Shown here one piece after another: positions 25,587 through 33,619 of a DNA stretch of 49,180 nt. The notes under the pieces are model-generated. The model saw only the letters and a list, made by a program, of their open reading frames with translations, was not told the origin of the DNA and made no database searches. The first letter of the stretch is position 1. Every line of letters starts with the position of its first letter. The DNA is from Novosphingobium sp. GTDB lineage: Bacteria > Pseudomonadota > Alphaproteobacteria > Sphingomonadales > Sphingomonadaceae. A program made the position numbers and the translations under genes. The DNA lies in contig NZ_JAHEBV010000018.1 of assembly GCF_024642085.1 (NCBI RefSeq), forward strand, positions 1 to 49,180, read 5' to 3'.

Positions 25587-25807
25587 GTAAAATCTCCCAA
25601 TTCGCGCCCCGCCCGGGTCCTAACCCGCATGCGTGACAGTGCCATTACGGCTTGCGTCCAGACGCACCCCGACCGGGGCGGAAGACGCAAGCTGTGCAGA
25701 GGGAGAGACGAAAAGAGGGAGATGGGTTGGCCCCTCTCCCTCGTTCAGCCGGACAAAAAGTCCGGCGGGGGCCATCCCATCAGGGACAGCCCGTTAGCGA
25801 CTGTCCG
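25587..25807. repeat. Hairpin-rich intergenic region downstream of rpmA
   Basis: No gene was found in these 221 bases, but there are several nested inverted repeats. GCTTGCGTC (25650-25658) pairs with GACGCAAGC (25684-25692) around an inner CCCC/GGGG stem. GAGGGAGAG (25699-25707) and a second GAGGGAGA (25715-25722) can each pair with the same CTCTCCCTC (25734-25742), so two folds compete. GCCGGAC and GTCCGGC flank AAAAA at 25748-25766. GGACAG (25784-25789) pairs with CTGTCC (25801-25806) beside the rpmA stop. It could hold the rpmA terminator and processing signals. Confidence 0.5.
25748..25766 (-). terminator. Probable terminator of the rplU-rpmA transcript
   Basis: A perfect 7-bp stem (GCCGGAC / GTCCGGC) has a five-base loop that reads UUUUU in the leftward transcript. 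It is 42 bases past the rpmA stop and follows a weaker hairpin (25784-25806) adjoining that stop. No U-tract follows the stem, so efficiency is uncertain. Confidence 0.4.
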
Positions 25808-26074
25808 TTATTCGGCCGCGGCTGCCATATCGACCGACACGTACTTGCGGCCAAGCTTGCCATCGTGGAATCGCACGCGGCCGGCGGTTAGCGCGAACAG
25901 GGTGTGATCCTTGCCCAGTCCGACATTGGCACCCGGATAGACACGGGTCCCGCGCTGGCGGATGATGATGTTGCCGCCGACCACTTCCTGGCCGCCGAAC
26001 TTCTTCACGCCAAGGCGGCGACCGGCCGAATCACGACCGTTACGCGACGAACCGCCTGCTTTTTTATGTGCCAT
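25808..26074 (-). CDS. rpmA: 50S ribosomal protein L27
   Basis: L27 (bL27) reaches towards the peptidyl transferase centre with its N-terminal tail. The 88-residue product begins [20 protein letters not shown] after Met and contains [19 protein letters not shown], both diagnostic. There is no Firmicutes-type cleavable N-terminal extension. GGAGTAATTC precedes the ATG. It follows rplU by 20 bases in the standard rplU-rpmA pair. Confidence 0.98.
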   Translation of the reverse strand: MAHKKAGGSSRNGRDSAGRRLGVKKFGGQEVVGGNIIIRQRGTRVYPGANVGLGKDHTLFALTAGRVRFHDGKLGRKYVSVDMAAAAE

Positions 26075-26094
26075 CTCGAATTACTCCGGAAATC

Positions 26095-26514
26095 TTATTC
26101 GGCGGTGTCGGCGGCGGCCTTTTTGGCCGGTGCCTTCTTCGCGGGGGCTTCGGCAGCAGCGGCCTCAACCTTTTCAGCCTTGGGCGCGGCGTCCTTCTTG
26201 GCAGCCTTCTTGTCTTCGGCGCCAACAGCAAGGATGCGCAGCAGGGTCATCTGCTGGCGGTGGCCGTTGCGGCGGCGATAGTTGTGGCGGCGACGCTTCT
26301 TGAAGACGATCACCTTTTCCGACTTCGCCTGGGCGATGATTTCGGCTGAAACGAGCACGCCGGCCACGTCCTTGATTTCGCCGCCGTCACCGGCCAGCAG
26401 GACGTCACCCAAAGTGATCGTGTCACCGGCTTCGCCGCTGAGCTTTTCAACCGCGATCTTGTCTCCGGCGGCGACCCGGTATTGCTTGCCGCCCGTGCGC
26501 ACAACTGCGAACAT
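26095..26514 (-). CDS. rplU: 50S ribosomal protein L21 with C-terminal Ala/Lys tail
   Basis: L21 (bL21) binds 23S rRNA. The first 100 residues are canonical: [40 protein letters not shown] and TLLRIL. The protein then continues with a low-complexity Ala/Lys/Glu tail of about 35 residues ([29 protein letters not shown]), making it 139 residues against about 103 in E. coli. Such tails are seen in alphaproteobacterial L21. ATG 26514 is the clear start. Confidence 0.97.
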   Translation of the reverse strand: MFAVVRTGGKQYRVAAGDKIAVEKLSGEAGDTITLGDVLLAGDGGEIKDVAGVLVSAEIIAQAKSEKVIVFKKRRRHNYRRRNGHRQQMTLLRILAVGAEDKKAAKKDAAPKAEKVEAAAAEAPAKKAPAKKAAADTAE

Positions 26515-26611
26515 GGTACTTGTATCCGTTCGTTTTTTCCAAGCCACCCAGCCACAGTGCCGGCGGCGCACCGGCCCCCACCCGAAAGCAGGGGTCCGAT
26601 AAGAAGCGCCG

Positions 26612-26640
26612 CGCCTAGTCGAACGGGCCACTTGTGTCAA
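26612..26640 (-). promoter_or_regulatory. Promoter of rplU-rpmA
   Basis: On the minus strand TTGACA (26640-26635) is a consensus -35, followed after 17 bases by TAGGCG (26617-26612) as a weak -10. The transcript would have a GC-rich leader of roughly 90 bases before ATG 26514, with possible stems (CCCC...GGGG and GTGC...GCAC). This fits a ribosomal-protein promoter. Confidence 0.55.
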
Positions 26641-26702
26641 CGGGGGTCCGGCTGAAAATGACAGCCGCTGGCAAGTATCCCAGACCATGCTATGGCCCGG
26701 TG

Positions 26703-27203
26703 ATGCGTTCCTTACTGCCTGTCGCCGCGCTGTCGCTAATCCTTTCCGCCTGTGCCAAGGATCAGGGTGAATATCCCTCGCTCGCGCGCCGTCCGGTTGA
26801 GCGCATCAGCGGAACGGCGCCGGTCGTGGCGCCTGCGGAAGTCGCGCCGCCTGCACCATCACCCGAATTAAGCGGCAATCTGGAACAGCTTGTGGCCAAG
26901 GCCCGCGCCGCCGATGCGCGCTTTCGCGACAATGCTCCTCGCGCCCGCGCGCTGGTCAGTGCTGCGGCAGGAGCCGCAGTCGCCAGCGAATCGTGGTCCG
27001 TTGCCACCGTGGCCCTGGCCGATCTCGAATCGCAACGCAGCCAGGCGATGATTGCATTGGCCGATCTTGATGCGCTTTATGCCGCAGAAGGGATAAAGCT
27101 TGCCGATACCAGCGCCATTGCCGCTGCGCGCGACCAGGTGATTTCAATCGTCGGGGAAGAGGACACGGTTCTCAACGGGCTCAAGTCCCGCTTGCGATCA
27201 TGA
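26703..27203 (+). CDS. Hypothetical lipoprotein upstream of an FNR-type regulator
   Basis: I do not recognise a named family for this 166-residue protein. It has a signal peptide with lipobox LSAC (residues 15-18), a Pro/Ala-rich linker ([18 protein letters not shown]) and an all-helical C-terminal half ([35 protein letters not shown]). It is most likely a periplasmic or outer-membrane lipoprotein. ATG 26703 starts the signal peptide directly. Its stop TGA overlaps the ATG of the next gene, so the two are translationally coupled. Confidence 0.75.
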   Translation: MRSLLPVAALSLILSACAKDQGEYPSLARRPVERISGTAPVVAPAEVAPPAPSPELSGNLEQLVAKARAADARFRDNAPRARALVSAAAGAAVASESWSVATVALADLESQRSQAMIALADLDALYAAEGIKLADTSAIAAARDQVISIVGEEDTVLNGLKSRLRS

Positions 27204-27886
27204 TGCTTGATTGTGCGCATTGCCCGGTCCGCGACCGCGCCGCCTGCAGTGCGCTTGAGCCGCATGAACGGGAAGCGCTGGCGGAAAATGGCCGATTGCT
27301 GTTGATGAATGGGGGACAAACCCTGTTTCGCGCGGGCGACGATTCCACCCGCTGTGCCACTTTGATTTCCGGCTTGCTGAAGGTTGTGTCGATCGAAGCC
27401 GACGGCACTGAACACATCCTGGCGTTGATCCATCCTGCCGGCTTTGTCGGCGAACTGTTCACGCCTTTTGCCGAACACGACGTTGTTGCGCTGGTGCCAT
27501 CGCAGTTGTGCGTGTTTGGCAGGGGCGAGATTACGCGCGCGCTGCATGCCCAGCCCCGACTGACCGAGGCACTGCTGCGCCGTTCGCAGGCCGATCTCCA
27601 TGCCTCGCGCGCGTTGCTGGCGCTGTCGGTGCGGCGCTCGGCGCGGCAAAAAGTGGCAGGGTTATTGCTGGCGCTGGCCCGTTCGGCCAGCCAGTCGCCC
27701 TGCCATCCGGCGCCGCTTTTGGACCTGCCGCTGAGCCGCGCCGACATGGCCAGCCTGCTGGGATTGACGATCGAAAGTGTCAGCCGGCAGATTTCTGCGC
27801 TCGAACGTGATGGGTTGATTCGCCGCAACGGGCCGCGCAACGTTGAACTGTGTGACAGCGCCGCGCTTGAGCAGACAGCGGCATAG
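27200..27886 (+). CDS. Crp/Fnr-family regulator with FNR-type cysteines
   Basis: The 228-residue protein has an N-terminal C-x2-C-x7-C (CAHCPVRDRAAC; C5, C8, C16) plus a central Cys104 in SQLCVFGRGE. Together these match the four [4Fe-4S] ligands of FNR/FnrL proteins. A cyclic-nucleotide-type beta roll follows (GLLKVVSIEADGTEHIL), then a C-terminal helix-turn-helix with the E-S-x-x-R recognition pattern (LTIESVSRQISALERDGLI). It is probably an oxygen-responsive activator of low-oxygen genes. I do not give a symbol because several FNR-like paralogues occur in this group. Confidence 0.87.
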   Translation: MMLDCAHCPVRDRAACSALEPHEREALAENGRLLLMNGGQTLFRAGDDSTRCATLISGLLKVVSIEADGTEHILALIHPAGFVGELFTPFAEHDVVALVPSQLCVFGRGEITRALHAQPRLTEALLRRSQADLHASRALLALSVRRSARQKVAGLLLALARSASQSPCHPAPLLDLPLSRADMASLLGLTIESVSRQISALERDGLIRRNGPRNVELCDSAALEQTAA

Positions 27887-27942
27887 CGGACGAGCCCGCG
27901 ATCCGGCGCGCCTTGCCTCAACCAGACTAGGTCACGCTTGGC

Positions 27943-28383
27943 TTACCAGCGCTCTTTGGCAGCGTAATCATCGCCGCGGGGCTCTATCCAGGTCCACCCT
28001 GCGCCCTTCTTCTCGCGCTTCCAGAACCACGAATCGCTTTTGAGGTGGTCCATGACAAAATCGGTCGCATCAATCGCAGCGCGGCGGTGGCTGGCAGCGG
28101 CGGACACGCAAACAATCGGTTCGCCGGGCAGCATCACGCCGGTACGGTGGACGATCAGTATTCCCATCAGATCGAACCGGACCGCCGCCCGCTGCGCCAG
28201 CGCTTTCATCCCTGGCAGCGTCAGCGGTGCATAATGGCTCAGTTCCAGTGCCTCGACCCCGCCCTCGCCGCGCACTTCGCCAACGAAGGTGCAGACCCCG
28301 CCAAGCCCGGGGTGGGCTTGGCTGAACAAGCCGGCAAGCTGGCCGGGATTGAACGACTGGTCGAGCAGGCGAACGTCAATCAC
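27943..28383 (-). CDS. moaE: Molybdopterin synthase catalytic subunit MoaE
   Basis: MoaE with thiocarboxylated MoaD converts cyclic pyranopterin monophosphate to molybdopterin. The 146-residue protein contains GGVCTFVGEVR, LELSHYAPLTLPGM, HRTGVMLPGEPIVCVS, SHRRAA and the active-site Lys region WFWKREKKG. The start is GTG 28383, five bases after the moaD stop. Upstream codons in the same frame lie inside moaD. It is last in a moaA-moaD-moaE series; moaC and moaB/mog are not in the window. Confidence 0.93.
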   Translation of the reverse strand: MIDVRLLDQSFNPGQLAGLFSQAHPGLGGVCTFVGEVRGEGGVEALELSHYAPLTLPGMKALAQRAAVRFDLMGILIVHRTGVMLPGEPIVCVSAAASHRRAAIDATDFVMDHLKSDSWFWKREKKGAGWTWIEPRGDDYAAKERW

Positions 28384-28387
28384 GCCA

Positions 28388-28624
28388 TCAGCCGCCGCTG
28401 ACGGGGGGAAGAAAGGCCAGTTCGTCACCGGGTTCAAGCATGATCGCTTCAGGCTCGCTGACCAGTTCGCCATTAAGCGCGATGCGCACGCGTTCGTCCA
28501 GCAGTGCAATTGCCAGCGCCGGCGGCAGGGTAGTCAGCACTTCGGCCAGGGGGCCGGGCTCAACAGCGCGCTGTCCGGCGCCGGCGACGTCAGCCAGGCG
28601 GCCCAGAAATACCAGCAGGGCCAA
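28388..28624 (-). CDS. moaD: Molybdopterin synthase sulfur carrier subunit MoaD
   Basis: The 78-residue ubiquitin-like protein ends in Gly-Gly (FLPPVSGG), the site of adenylation and thiocarboxylation. It contains VRIALNGELVSEPEAIMLEPGDELAF, split here as VRIALNGELVSEP and LEPGDELAFLPP, both typical of MoaD. The start is TTG 28624, three bases past the moaA stop. It lies between moaA and moaE. Confidence 0.9.
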   Translation of the reverse strand: MALLVFLGRLADVAGAGQRAVEPGPLAEVLTTLPPALAIALLDERVRIALNGELVSEPEAIMLEPGDELAFLPPVSGG

Positions 28625-28627
28625 GGC

Positions 28628-29620
28628 TCAGCCCCCGGTAGCCGACATGTGCCGCGCCAGTGCGGGCGCCTGCCCGTGCGCATCAATGGCAAAGGAATGC
28701 CGCTCAGGCTTGATCGCCATCGCCCGGTCAAGCCCGGCGGATAGCTGTGCATCAGGATCGCCCGAGCGCAAGGCGGCGCGCAGATCGACCATCTCGTGGC
28801 CGCCCAGGCAGGGATGAAGCTGGCCGGTCGCAGTTACCCGCACACGGTTGCAGCCATCGCAAAAATTGCCGGTAAGCGGAGTAATAAAGCCGATCCGGCC
28901 CTTGGTTTCAGCGACTTCGGCATAGCGCGCCGGTCCGCCGGTACGGTGAGCGCTGGGGGTCAGGGTATAGCGCTGCTCCAATGCGGCGCGGACTTTGGTC
29001 AGCGGCAGGTACTGGTCGAACCGGTCAGCCTCGACCTCGCCCAGCGGCATGACTTCGATCAGGGTCAGGTCCATCCCCTGGCCATGCGCCCATTCCATCA
29101 GCGTGGGTATTTCATCCTCGTTCACACCCTTCAGCGCGACGGTATTGATCTTGACCGCGAGCCCCGCTGCGCGCGCTGCGGCGATCCCTTCCAGCACTTG
29201 CGGCAGGCCATCGCGCCGGGCCAGCTGGCTGAACCGTTCGCGTTCGAGCGTATCGAGCGAAACGTTTATTCGGCGCACCCCGGCCGCCGCCAGATCATCG
29301 GCAAATCGGTCCAGCGTCATGCCATTGGTGGTCAGGGTCAGTTCGTCCAACCCGTCACCCAGCTTGCGCCCCAAGGCGCGCACCAGCTCGATCATGTCGC
29401 GGCGGACCAGCGGTTCTCCGCCGGTCAGACGGATGCGGTTAACCCCGCGGGCGATGAAGCCAAGGGCAAGGCGGTGCAGTTCTTCCAGGCTGAGCACTTC
29501 GCTGCGGGGCAGGAAAGTCTGCCGCTCGGGCATGCAATAGGTGCAGCGCAGGTCGCAGCGATCGGTCACCGACAGGCGCAGATAGCTGATCCGCCGCTGG
29601 AACTGATCGATCAGGTTCAT
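28628..29620 (-). CDS. moaA: GTP 3',8-cyclase MoaA
   Basis: MoaA is a radical-SAM enzyme that begins molybdenum cofactor synthesis from GTP. The 330-residue protein has the C-x3-C-x2-C cluster site RCDLRCTYC (C22, C26, C29) and [13 protein letters not shown] second C-terminal cluster site is [20 protein letters not shown]. It ends in Gly-Gly (ATGG), the tail needed for activity. Its ATG overlaps the stop of the Rossmann-like gene by ATGA. Confidence 0.96.
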   Translation of the reverse strand: MNLIDQFQRRISYLRLSVTDRCDLRCTYCMPERQTFLPRSEVLSLEELHRLALGFIARGVNRIRLTGGEPLVRRDMIELVRALGRKLGDGLDELTLTTNGMTLDRFADDLAAAGVRRINVSLDTLERERFSQLARRDGLPQVLEGIAAARAAGLAVKINTVALKGVNEDEIPTLMEWAHGQGMDLTLIEVMPLGEVEADRFDQYLPLTKVRAALEQRYTLTPSAHRTGGPARYAEVAETKGRIGFITPLTGNFCDGCNRVRVTATGQLHPCLGGHEMVDLRAALRSGDPDAQLSAGLDRAMAIKPERHSFAIDAHGQAPALARHMSATGG

Positions 29621-29946
29621 GGCGCAGGTGGTAACACGGCTCCGGCGCCGCTGTCATCCAGCACGAGGTATTGCCCGGTCAGACCTGGCGCATTTGACAG
29701 GTAGGCCAGCGCGGCATCAACCGTAGCGGGACACCCCCCTGACAAGCCGTTCACCCGTCCTGGGACACGAGCGCGCGCCAGTGACTGGATCGCAGCGAGC
29801 CGCCAGGCGCTGTGCGTGTGATCGGCTGCGGGAAAAACCAGGGCCAGATCGCCCGCGCCGGACAGCGTAGGGGCTATGGCGGCATAGAACCGGGCCGCAG
29901 CCGCGATTGGTTCGTCCGGCAGGCCGCTGATGTCCCGCCGCTCCAT
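29617..29946 (-). CDS. Short Rossmann-like (SDR-remnant) protein between folB and moaA
   Basis: The 109-residue protein resembles the middle and end of a short-chain dehydrogenase: [25 protein letters not shown] (like the helix after the active site), RVNGLSGG and [17 protein letters not shown], which matches the SDR C-terminal strand. It lacks a glycine-rich nucleotide-binding motif and the Y-x3-K pair, so it is unlikely to be an active reductase. It overlaps folB by one base (TGATG) and moaA by four. A structural or accessory role in pterin metabolism is only an inference from position. Confidence 0.7.
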   Translation of the reverse strand: MERRDISGLPDEPIAAAARFYAAIAPTLSGAGDLALVFPAADHTHSAWRLAAIQSLARARVPGRVNGLSGGCPATVDAALAYLSNAPGLTGQYLVLDDSGAGAVLPPAP

Positions 29947-30317
29947 CAGTGCCGCTCGCGCGTCAGGGTCATGCCGATCTGCTCGCCCTTTTCGCTGATC
30001 GCCAGCTTGACGATCTTGACCGTCACTGCCTCAACCCGCGTGTCCTGAAGAAACAGCGTCTCGCAGATATGATCGGCGACCGCCTCGATCAGTTTGAAGT
30101 GCACGCCCGCAGGCAGGGCTTCGGATGCGGCAAACTTGAGGTCCATGTAGTTCTTGCTGGCGGCCAGCGGCGTATCGGGATCATAGCGGTCGATCGGTTT
30201 CAGCCGCGTCTGGATCGTAAAGCGCAGCGGCTGGGGGCGGCCGGTTTCTTCCGAATAGATGCCGGTCAGGACATCGTGTTCGAAATCGGCAACTTCGAGG
30301 ATCAGCGAATCGGCCAT
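29946..30317 (-). CDS. folB: Dihydroneopterin aldolase
   Basis: FolB converts 7,8-dihydroneopterin to the hydroxymethyl pterin in folate synthesis. The 123-residue protein contains ADFEHDVLTGIYSEE, SKNYMDLKFA (the substrate Tyr region), FKLIEAVADHICETLF with the catalytic Glu, and VTVKIVKLAI with the C-terminal Lys. Residues are somewhat divergent from E. coli FolB. ATG 30317 begins at the domain. It sits in a pterin-linked gene row with moaA. Confidence 0.85.
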   Translation of the reverse strand: MADSLILEVADFEHDVLTGIYSEETGRPQPLRFTIQTRLKPIDRYDPDTPLAASKNYMDLKFAASEALPAGVHFKLIEAVADHICETLFLQDTRVEAVTVKIVKLAISEKGEQIGMTLTRERH

Positions 30318-30325
30318 GGCGCCCC

Positions 30326-31216
30326 TTACCCGGGATTGGACCAGCGCGCGAAGATTGCAGTGGGGAGCAGGCGCCCGCCCTCGCCCTCTTCGCGCATGGC
30401 AAGGTCGCCGTGCTCGATCGTTCCGGGCAGATCGGCGAAGACTTCGTCCAGCAGGCCGGCCAGCGCCAGGCTGCTCATCCGCACGGCATAGACCGTCAGA
30501 AACAGGAAACGGCTGTCCGCGTCCAGCAACGCGCGGCAATCTTCGACCAGACGGGGGAGATGATCCTCCAGCCGCCAGACTTCGCCCTCGGGCCCGCGGC
30601 CGAACTTGGGCGGATCAAGGATGATGCCATCATACCGCTTGCCGCGCCGCACCTCGCGTGCGGTGAACTTGGCCGCATCATCGACGATCCAGCGCACCGG
30701 GCGATCTTCCATGCCCGCAAGCGCTGCATTGGCGCGGGCCTGGGTAACCGATTTCTTGCTGGCATCGACGTGGGTGACCGGGCCGTACTGGCTGAGCGCC
30801 AGCGTACCGACCCCGGTGTAGCCGAACAGGTTCATTGTCGCTGCATCGCTGCGTCCGGCAAGGTGCTGCCCCATCCAGTCCCACACCGGGGCCATGTCGG
30901 GGAAGAAGCCCAGGTGGCGAAACGGGGTGCAGCTGGCAGTAAAGCGAACCTGGTTCCAGGCCAGCGGCCAGCCATCCTGCGGTACGGGATTTGCGAACTG
31001 CCAGCGCCCGCCGCCGTCCTCGTCCGACCCGGGAACAAATTCACCGTCGCTGGCCCAGCGTTCCAGCTTGGGCCGCCACAATGCCTGGGTATCGGGGCGA
31101 ATGAACCGGTATTGGCCATAACGCTCCAGCTTGCGCCCGTCGCCGGAATCAATAAGTCCATAATCGGCCCAAGCCGCGCCAGCCATGACAACCGGCGATA
31201 GGATCAGGTCAGCCAC
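30326..31216 (-). CDS. Class I SAM-dependent methyltransferase, RlmI-like
   Basis: The 296-residue protein has a nucleotide-type class I methyltransferase domain: TMNLFGYTGVGTLALSQYG (SAM loop), HVDASKKSVTQARANAAL, and the D-P-P-K-F motif IILDPPKFGRGPEG. This set is typical of RlmI/RlmKL-like RNA methyltransferases, but the N-terminal PUA domain of RlmI is absent. The target is not known. The start is taken as GTG 31216, which overlaps the thrC stop by eight bases; ATG 31186 is a possible alternative. Confidence 0.82.
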   Translation of the reverse strand: MADLILSPVVMAGAAWADYGLIDSGDGRKLERYGQYRFIRPDTQALWRPKLERWASDGEFVPGSDEDGGGRWQFANPVPQDGWPLAWNQVRFTASCTPFRHLGFFPDMAPVWDWMGQHLAGRSDAATMNLFGYTGVGTLALSQYGPVTHVDASKKSVTQARANAALAGMEDRPVRWIVDDAAKFTAREVRRGKRYDGIILDPPKFGRGPEGEVWRLEDHLPRLVEDCRALLDADSRFLFLTVYAVRMSSLALAGLLDEVFADLPGTIEHGDLAMREEGEGGRLLPTAIFARWSNPG

Positions 31217-32612
31217 GCGGCACCGCGTGGGCGGCAACGTAAGCCGCAATGGCATCGTAATCGCCCGGCAGATCGACCATCCGCTCCTCACGCTCGAACA
31301 GGTCGCCGATCCGTGCCGGCAGGCCGGGGCGCTGGCCGGTCGCGCGCTCTACCGCGTCGCGGAACTTCGCCGGGTGGGCTGTGGCCAGCGTGACCACCGG
31401 AACCGCCGGATCAATCCTGGATTCACGCGCGGCATGAAGGCCGATGGCGGTATGAGGATCAAGCAGTTCGCCTGCGCGGTCATGGGCCCAGCGGATGGCG
31501 TGGGCCATCTCGTCGGCATCGGCCCGTGCGCTGGTAAACAGCTTTGCCGCGCCTTCACGCTGCCTGTTGGTAAGCTGCATCGCTCTGGTCGCTTCGAACC
31601 CGGCCATCTGGGCGGCCAGCGCCAAACCATCGCGCCCGCCCACGTCGAACAGCAGGCGCTCGAAATTTGAGGATACCTGGATGTCCATCGACGGCGCGGC
31701 GGTAGGTGTGACCGTCCCTGCGGAGTAGTCTCCGCTGGTCAGCGCCCGGTAAAGAATGTCGTTGACGTTGGTCGCCACGATGAGCCGCTCAATCGGCAGG
31801 CCCATCTGCGCTGCGACATAACCGGCAAAGACATCGCCAAAATTGCCGGTCGGCACGGCAAAGGCAACCTTGCGGCGCGGCCCGCCAAGTTGCAGTGCCG
31901 CGGCAAAATAATAAACCACCTGCGCCATCAGCCGCGCCCAGTTGATCGAATTGACCGCGCCGATGGCAAAGCGGCCGGTCATCGCCCTATCGCCGAACAT
32001 CCGCTTCACCATGGCCTGGGCATCGTCGAAGGTCGCGCCTTCGACGGCAATGTTGTGGACGTTGGGGGCCAGCACCGTAGTCATCTGACGGCGCTGGACA
32101 TCACTGACCCGGCCCTTGGGATGGAGCATGAAGATATCAACGCGCTCACGGCCAGCGACGGCATCGATCGCGGCCGAACCGGTGTCGCCGCTGGTCGCCC
32201 CGACAATGGTCAGGGGATCGCCTCCCCGGCCCAGAAACTCTTCAAACAGCAGCCCCAGCAATTGCAGCGCCACGTCCTTGAACGCCAGGGTCGGGCCGTG
32301 GAACAGTTCCAGCAGCCAGTGCTGTTCATCCAGCTGCCTGAGCGGGGTCACCGCCTTGTGGGCAAAGCGGCCATAGGCCTGCGTAGTCAGTTCTTGCAGG
32401 CGCTGCGGGGTCAGGCATTGACCAACGAAGGGCTGCATGATCCGGGCGGCAAGCTGTGCATAGGGCAGCCCGGCCATCGCGGCGATCTCATCTGCGGAAA
32501 AACGCGGCCATTCGCGCGGCACATAAAGCCCGCCGTCACTTGCGAGGCCGGCCAGCGTCGCGCCTTCGAAATCGAGCGCCGGAGCGCTGCCGCGGGTCGA
32601 TACGTATTCCAT
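31209..32612 (-). CDS. thrC: Threonine synthase
   Basis: ThrC makes threonine from O-phosphohomoserine with PLP. The 467-residue protein begins MEYVSTRGSAPALDFEGA. It has the PLP lysine in GPTLAFKDVALQ, VGATSGDTGSAAIDA, FAVPTGNFGDVFAGY and the phosphate-binding Asn/Ser loops typical of the long (type II) threonine synthase. ATG 32612 is used; the preceding in-frame TTG 32615 is less likely. It is in the middle of the leftward cta/mo gene row, as in related alphaproteobacteria. Confidence 0.95.
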   Translation of the reverse strand: MEYVSTRGSAPALDFEGATLAGLASDGGLYVPREWPRFSADEIAAMAGLPYAQLAARIMQPFVGQCLTPQRLQELTTQAYGRFAHKAVTPLRQLDEQHWLLELFHGPTLAFKDVALQLLGLLFEEFLGRGGDPLTIVGATSGDTGSAAIDAVAGRERVDIFMLHPKGRVSDVQRRQMTTVLAPNVHNIAVEGATFDDAQAMVKRMFGDRAMTGRFAIGAVNSINWARLMAQVVYYFAAALQLGGPRRKVAFAVPTGNFGDVFAGYVAAQMGLPIERLIVATNVNDILYRALTSGDYSAGTVTPTAAPSMDIQVSSNFERLLFDVGGRDGLALAAQMAGFEATRAMQLTNRQREGAAKLFTSARADADEMAHAIRWAHDRAGELLDPHTAIGLHAARESRIDPAVPVVTLATAHPAKFRDAVERATGQRPGLPARIGDLFEREERMVDLPGDYDAIAAYVAAHAVPRG

Positions 32613-32624
32613 CAAGCGGGGCCG

Positions 32625-33224
32625 TTAGCCCCCGGACCCCTCTGCCGCAAGCCGCTTGCGCAAAGCCAGGCCATAGATAATCAGCGCCGTTGCCGCGAAC
32701 AGGAACCATTGCACGGCATAGGACAGGTGGTTGTTGGGGATCGCGCCAGGGTCGGGTGGTGCGCTTGGCTGCAATCCCGGCAGCGGCTGTCCGGCCACCA
32801 CCCGCGCGCCCAGCGGCCCGTCGGGGGCAATGGTACCGCCAACCGTGCCGCCGGTGAACGGCACGGCAGCAGGCGAAATCGACCAGCCGACATTTACTTC
32901 GGCAACCGGTTTGCCATCAGGCGTCAGGCATTGGCCCCACTGCGCCCAGCCGGTTTCACCCTTCAGGTTGTGCCCTGCCATGGGCCGGGTCTCATTATTG
33001 GCCAGGCAGGTAAAGGTGGTATGGCGGAACCACACCTTTTCGCGGGCGGTTTTGTCCGCGGGAAGCGGCGCTTCGGATGACATGGCCTGGTTGCGGCTGA
33101 ACAGGGCGGCCAGCGCGGCCTTCTGTTCCAGCCGATCAAGCTGCCAGAAACCCAGCCGGATCATTATCCCGGCTGCGATCATGACCAGCAAGGTTGGCAC
33201 AATCGGGATGCGGCGCAGGTTCAT
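32625..33224 (-). CDS. SURF1-family cytochrome oxidase assembly protein
   Basis: SURF1 helps insert heme a into subunit I of cytochrome c oxidase. The 199-residue protein has the two-TM layout: an N-terminal helix (PTLLVMIAAGIMIRLGFWQL, with the family G-x-W-Q) and a C-terminal helix. A periplasmic domain lies between, with EVNVGWS and the conserved HLSYAVQWFLF near the end. It overlaps the DUF983 stop by ATGA and lies in the cta row, which supports the role. Confidence 0.9.
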   Translation of the reverse strand: MNLRRIPIVPTLLVMIAAGIMIRLGFWQLDRLEQKAALAALFSRNQAMSSEAPLPADKTAREKVWFRHTTFTCLANNETRPMAGHNLKGETGWAQWGQCLTPDGKPVAEVNVGWSISPAAVPFTGGTVGGTIAPDGPLGARVVAGQPLPGLQPSAPPDPGAIPNNHLSYAVQWFLFAATALIIYGLALRKRLAAEGSGG

Positions 33225-33616
33225 GGTCCGACCACGTCCCTTGCCGATGCTTCACGCGCCTTGCGCCGGTATTCGGCCGCCAGCAACGCAGACTTCGTCA
33301 CTCTCAACCCCCAGATGGTGGCGCCAACGATCAGCGGCGTCCACAACAGGACATGGACCCACCACGGCGGCTCGAACCGGAATTCGACGGTTACCGCCAG
33401 CACCACCACCAGCGCACCGATCACCGTGGTCAGGAACGCTGCTGGACCGTCACCGACATTGTAGTCCGAAAAATTGAGTCCGCAGGCACGGCAGCGCGGC
33501 GCAAAGGCAGTCAGCCCGCCATACAGCGTCTTGCCTCCGCAGCGCGGGCACAAACCGAAAAGGGCAGCCTGGCCAAGACCGGGCTGCCCCTTCGCAGTTT
33601 CTTTATCGTCAGTCAC
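33221..33616 (-). CDS. DUF983 family membrane protein
   Basis: The 131-residue protein has two Cys pairs near the N-terminus (CPRCGG and CRACGLNF), a zinc-ribbon-like arrangement. Two membrane segments follow (FLTTVIGALVVVLAVTVEF; WVHVLLWTPLIVGATIW). DUF983 genes commonly sit between ctaE and SURF1 in alphaproteobacteria, and a role in oxidase assembly is suspected but not shown. The start is GTG 33616. Confidence 0.87.
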   Translation of the reverse strand: MTDDKETAKGQPGLGQAALFGLCPRCGGKTLYGGLTAFAPRCRACGLNFSDYNVGDGPAAFLTTVIGALVVVLAVTVEFRFEPPWWVHVLLWTPLIVGATIWGLRVTKSALLAAEYRRKAREASARDVVGP

Positions 33617-33619
33617 CGA

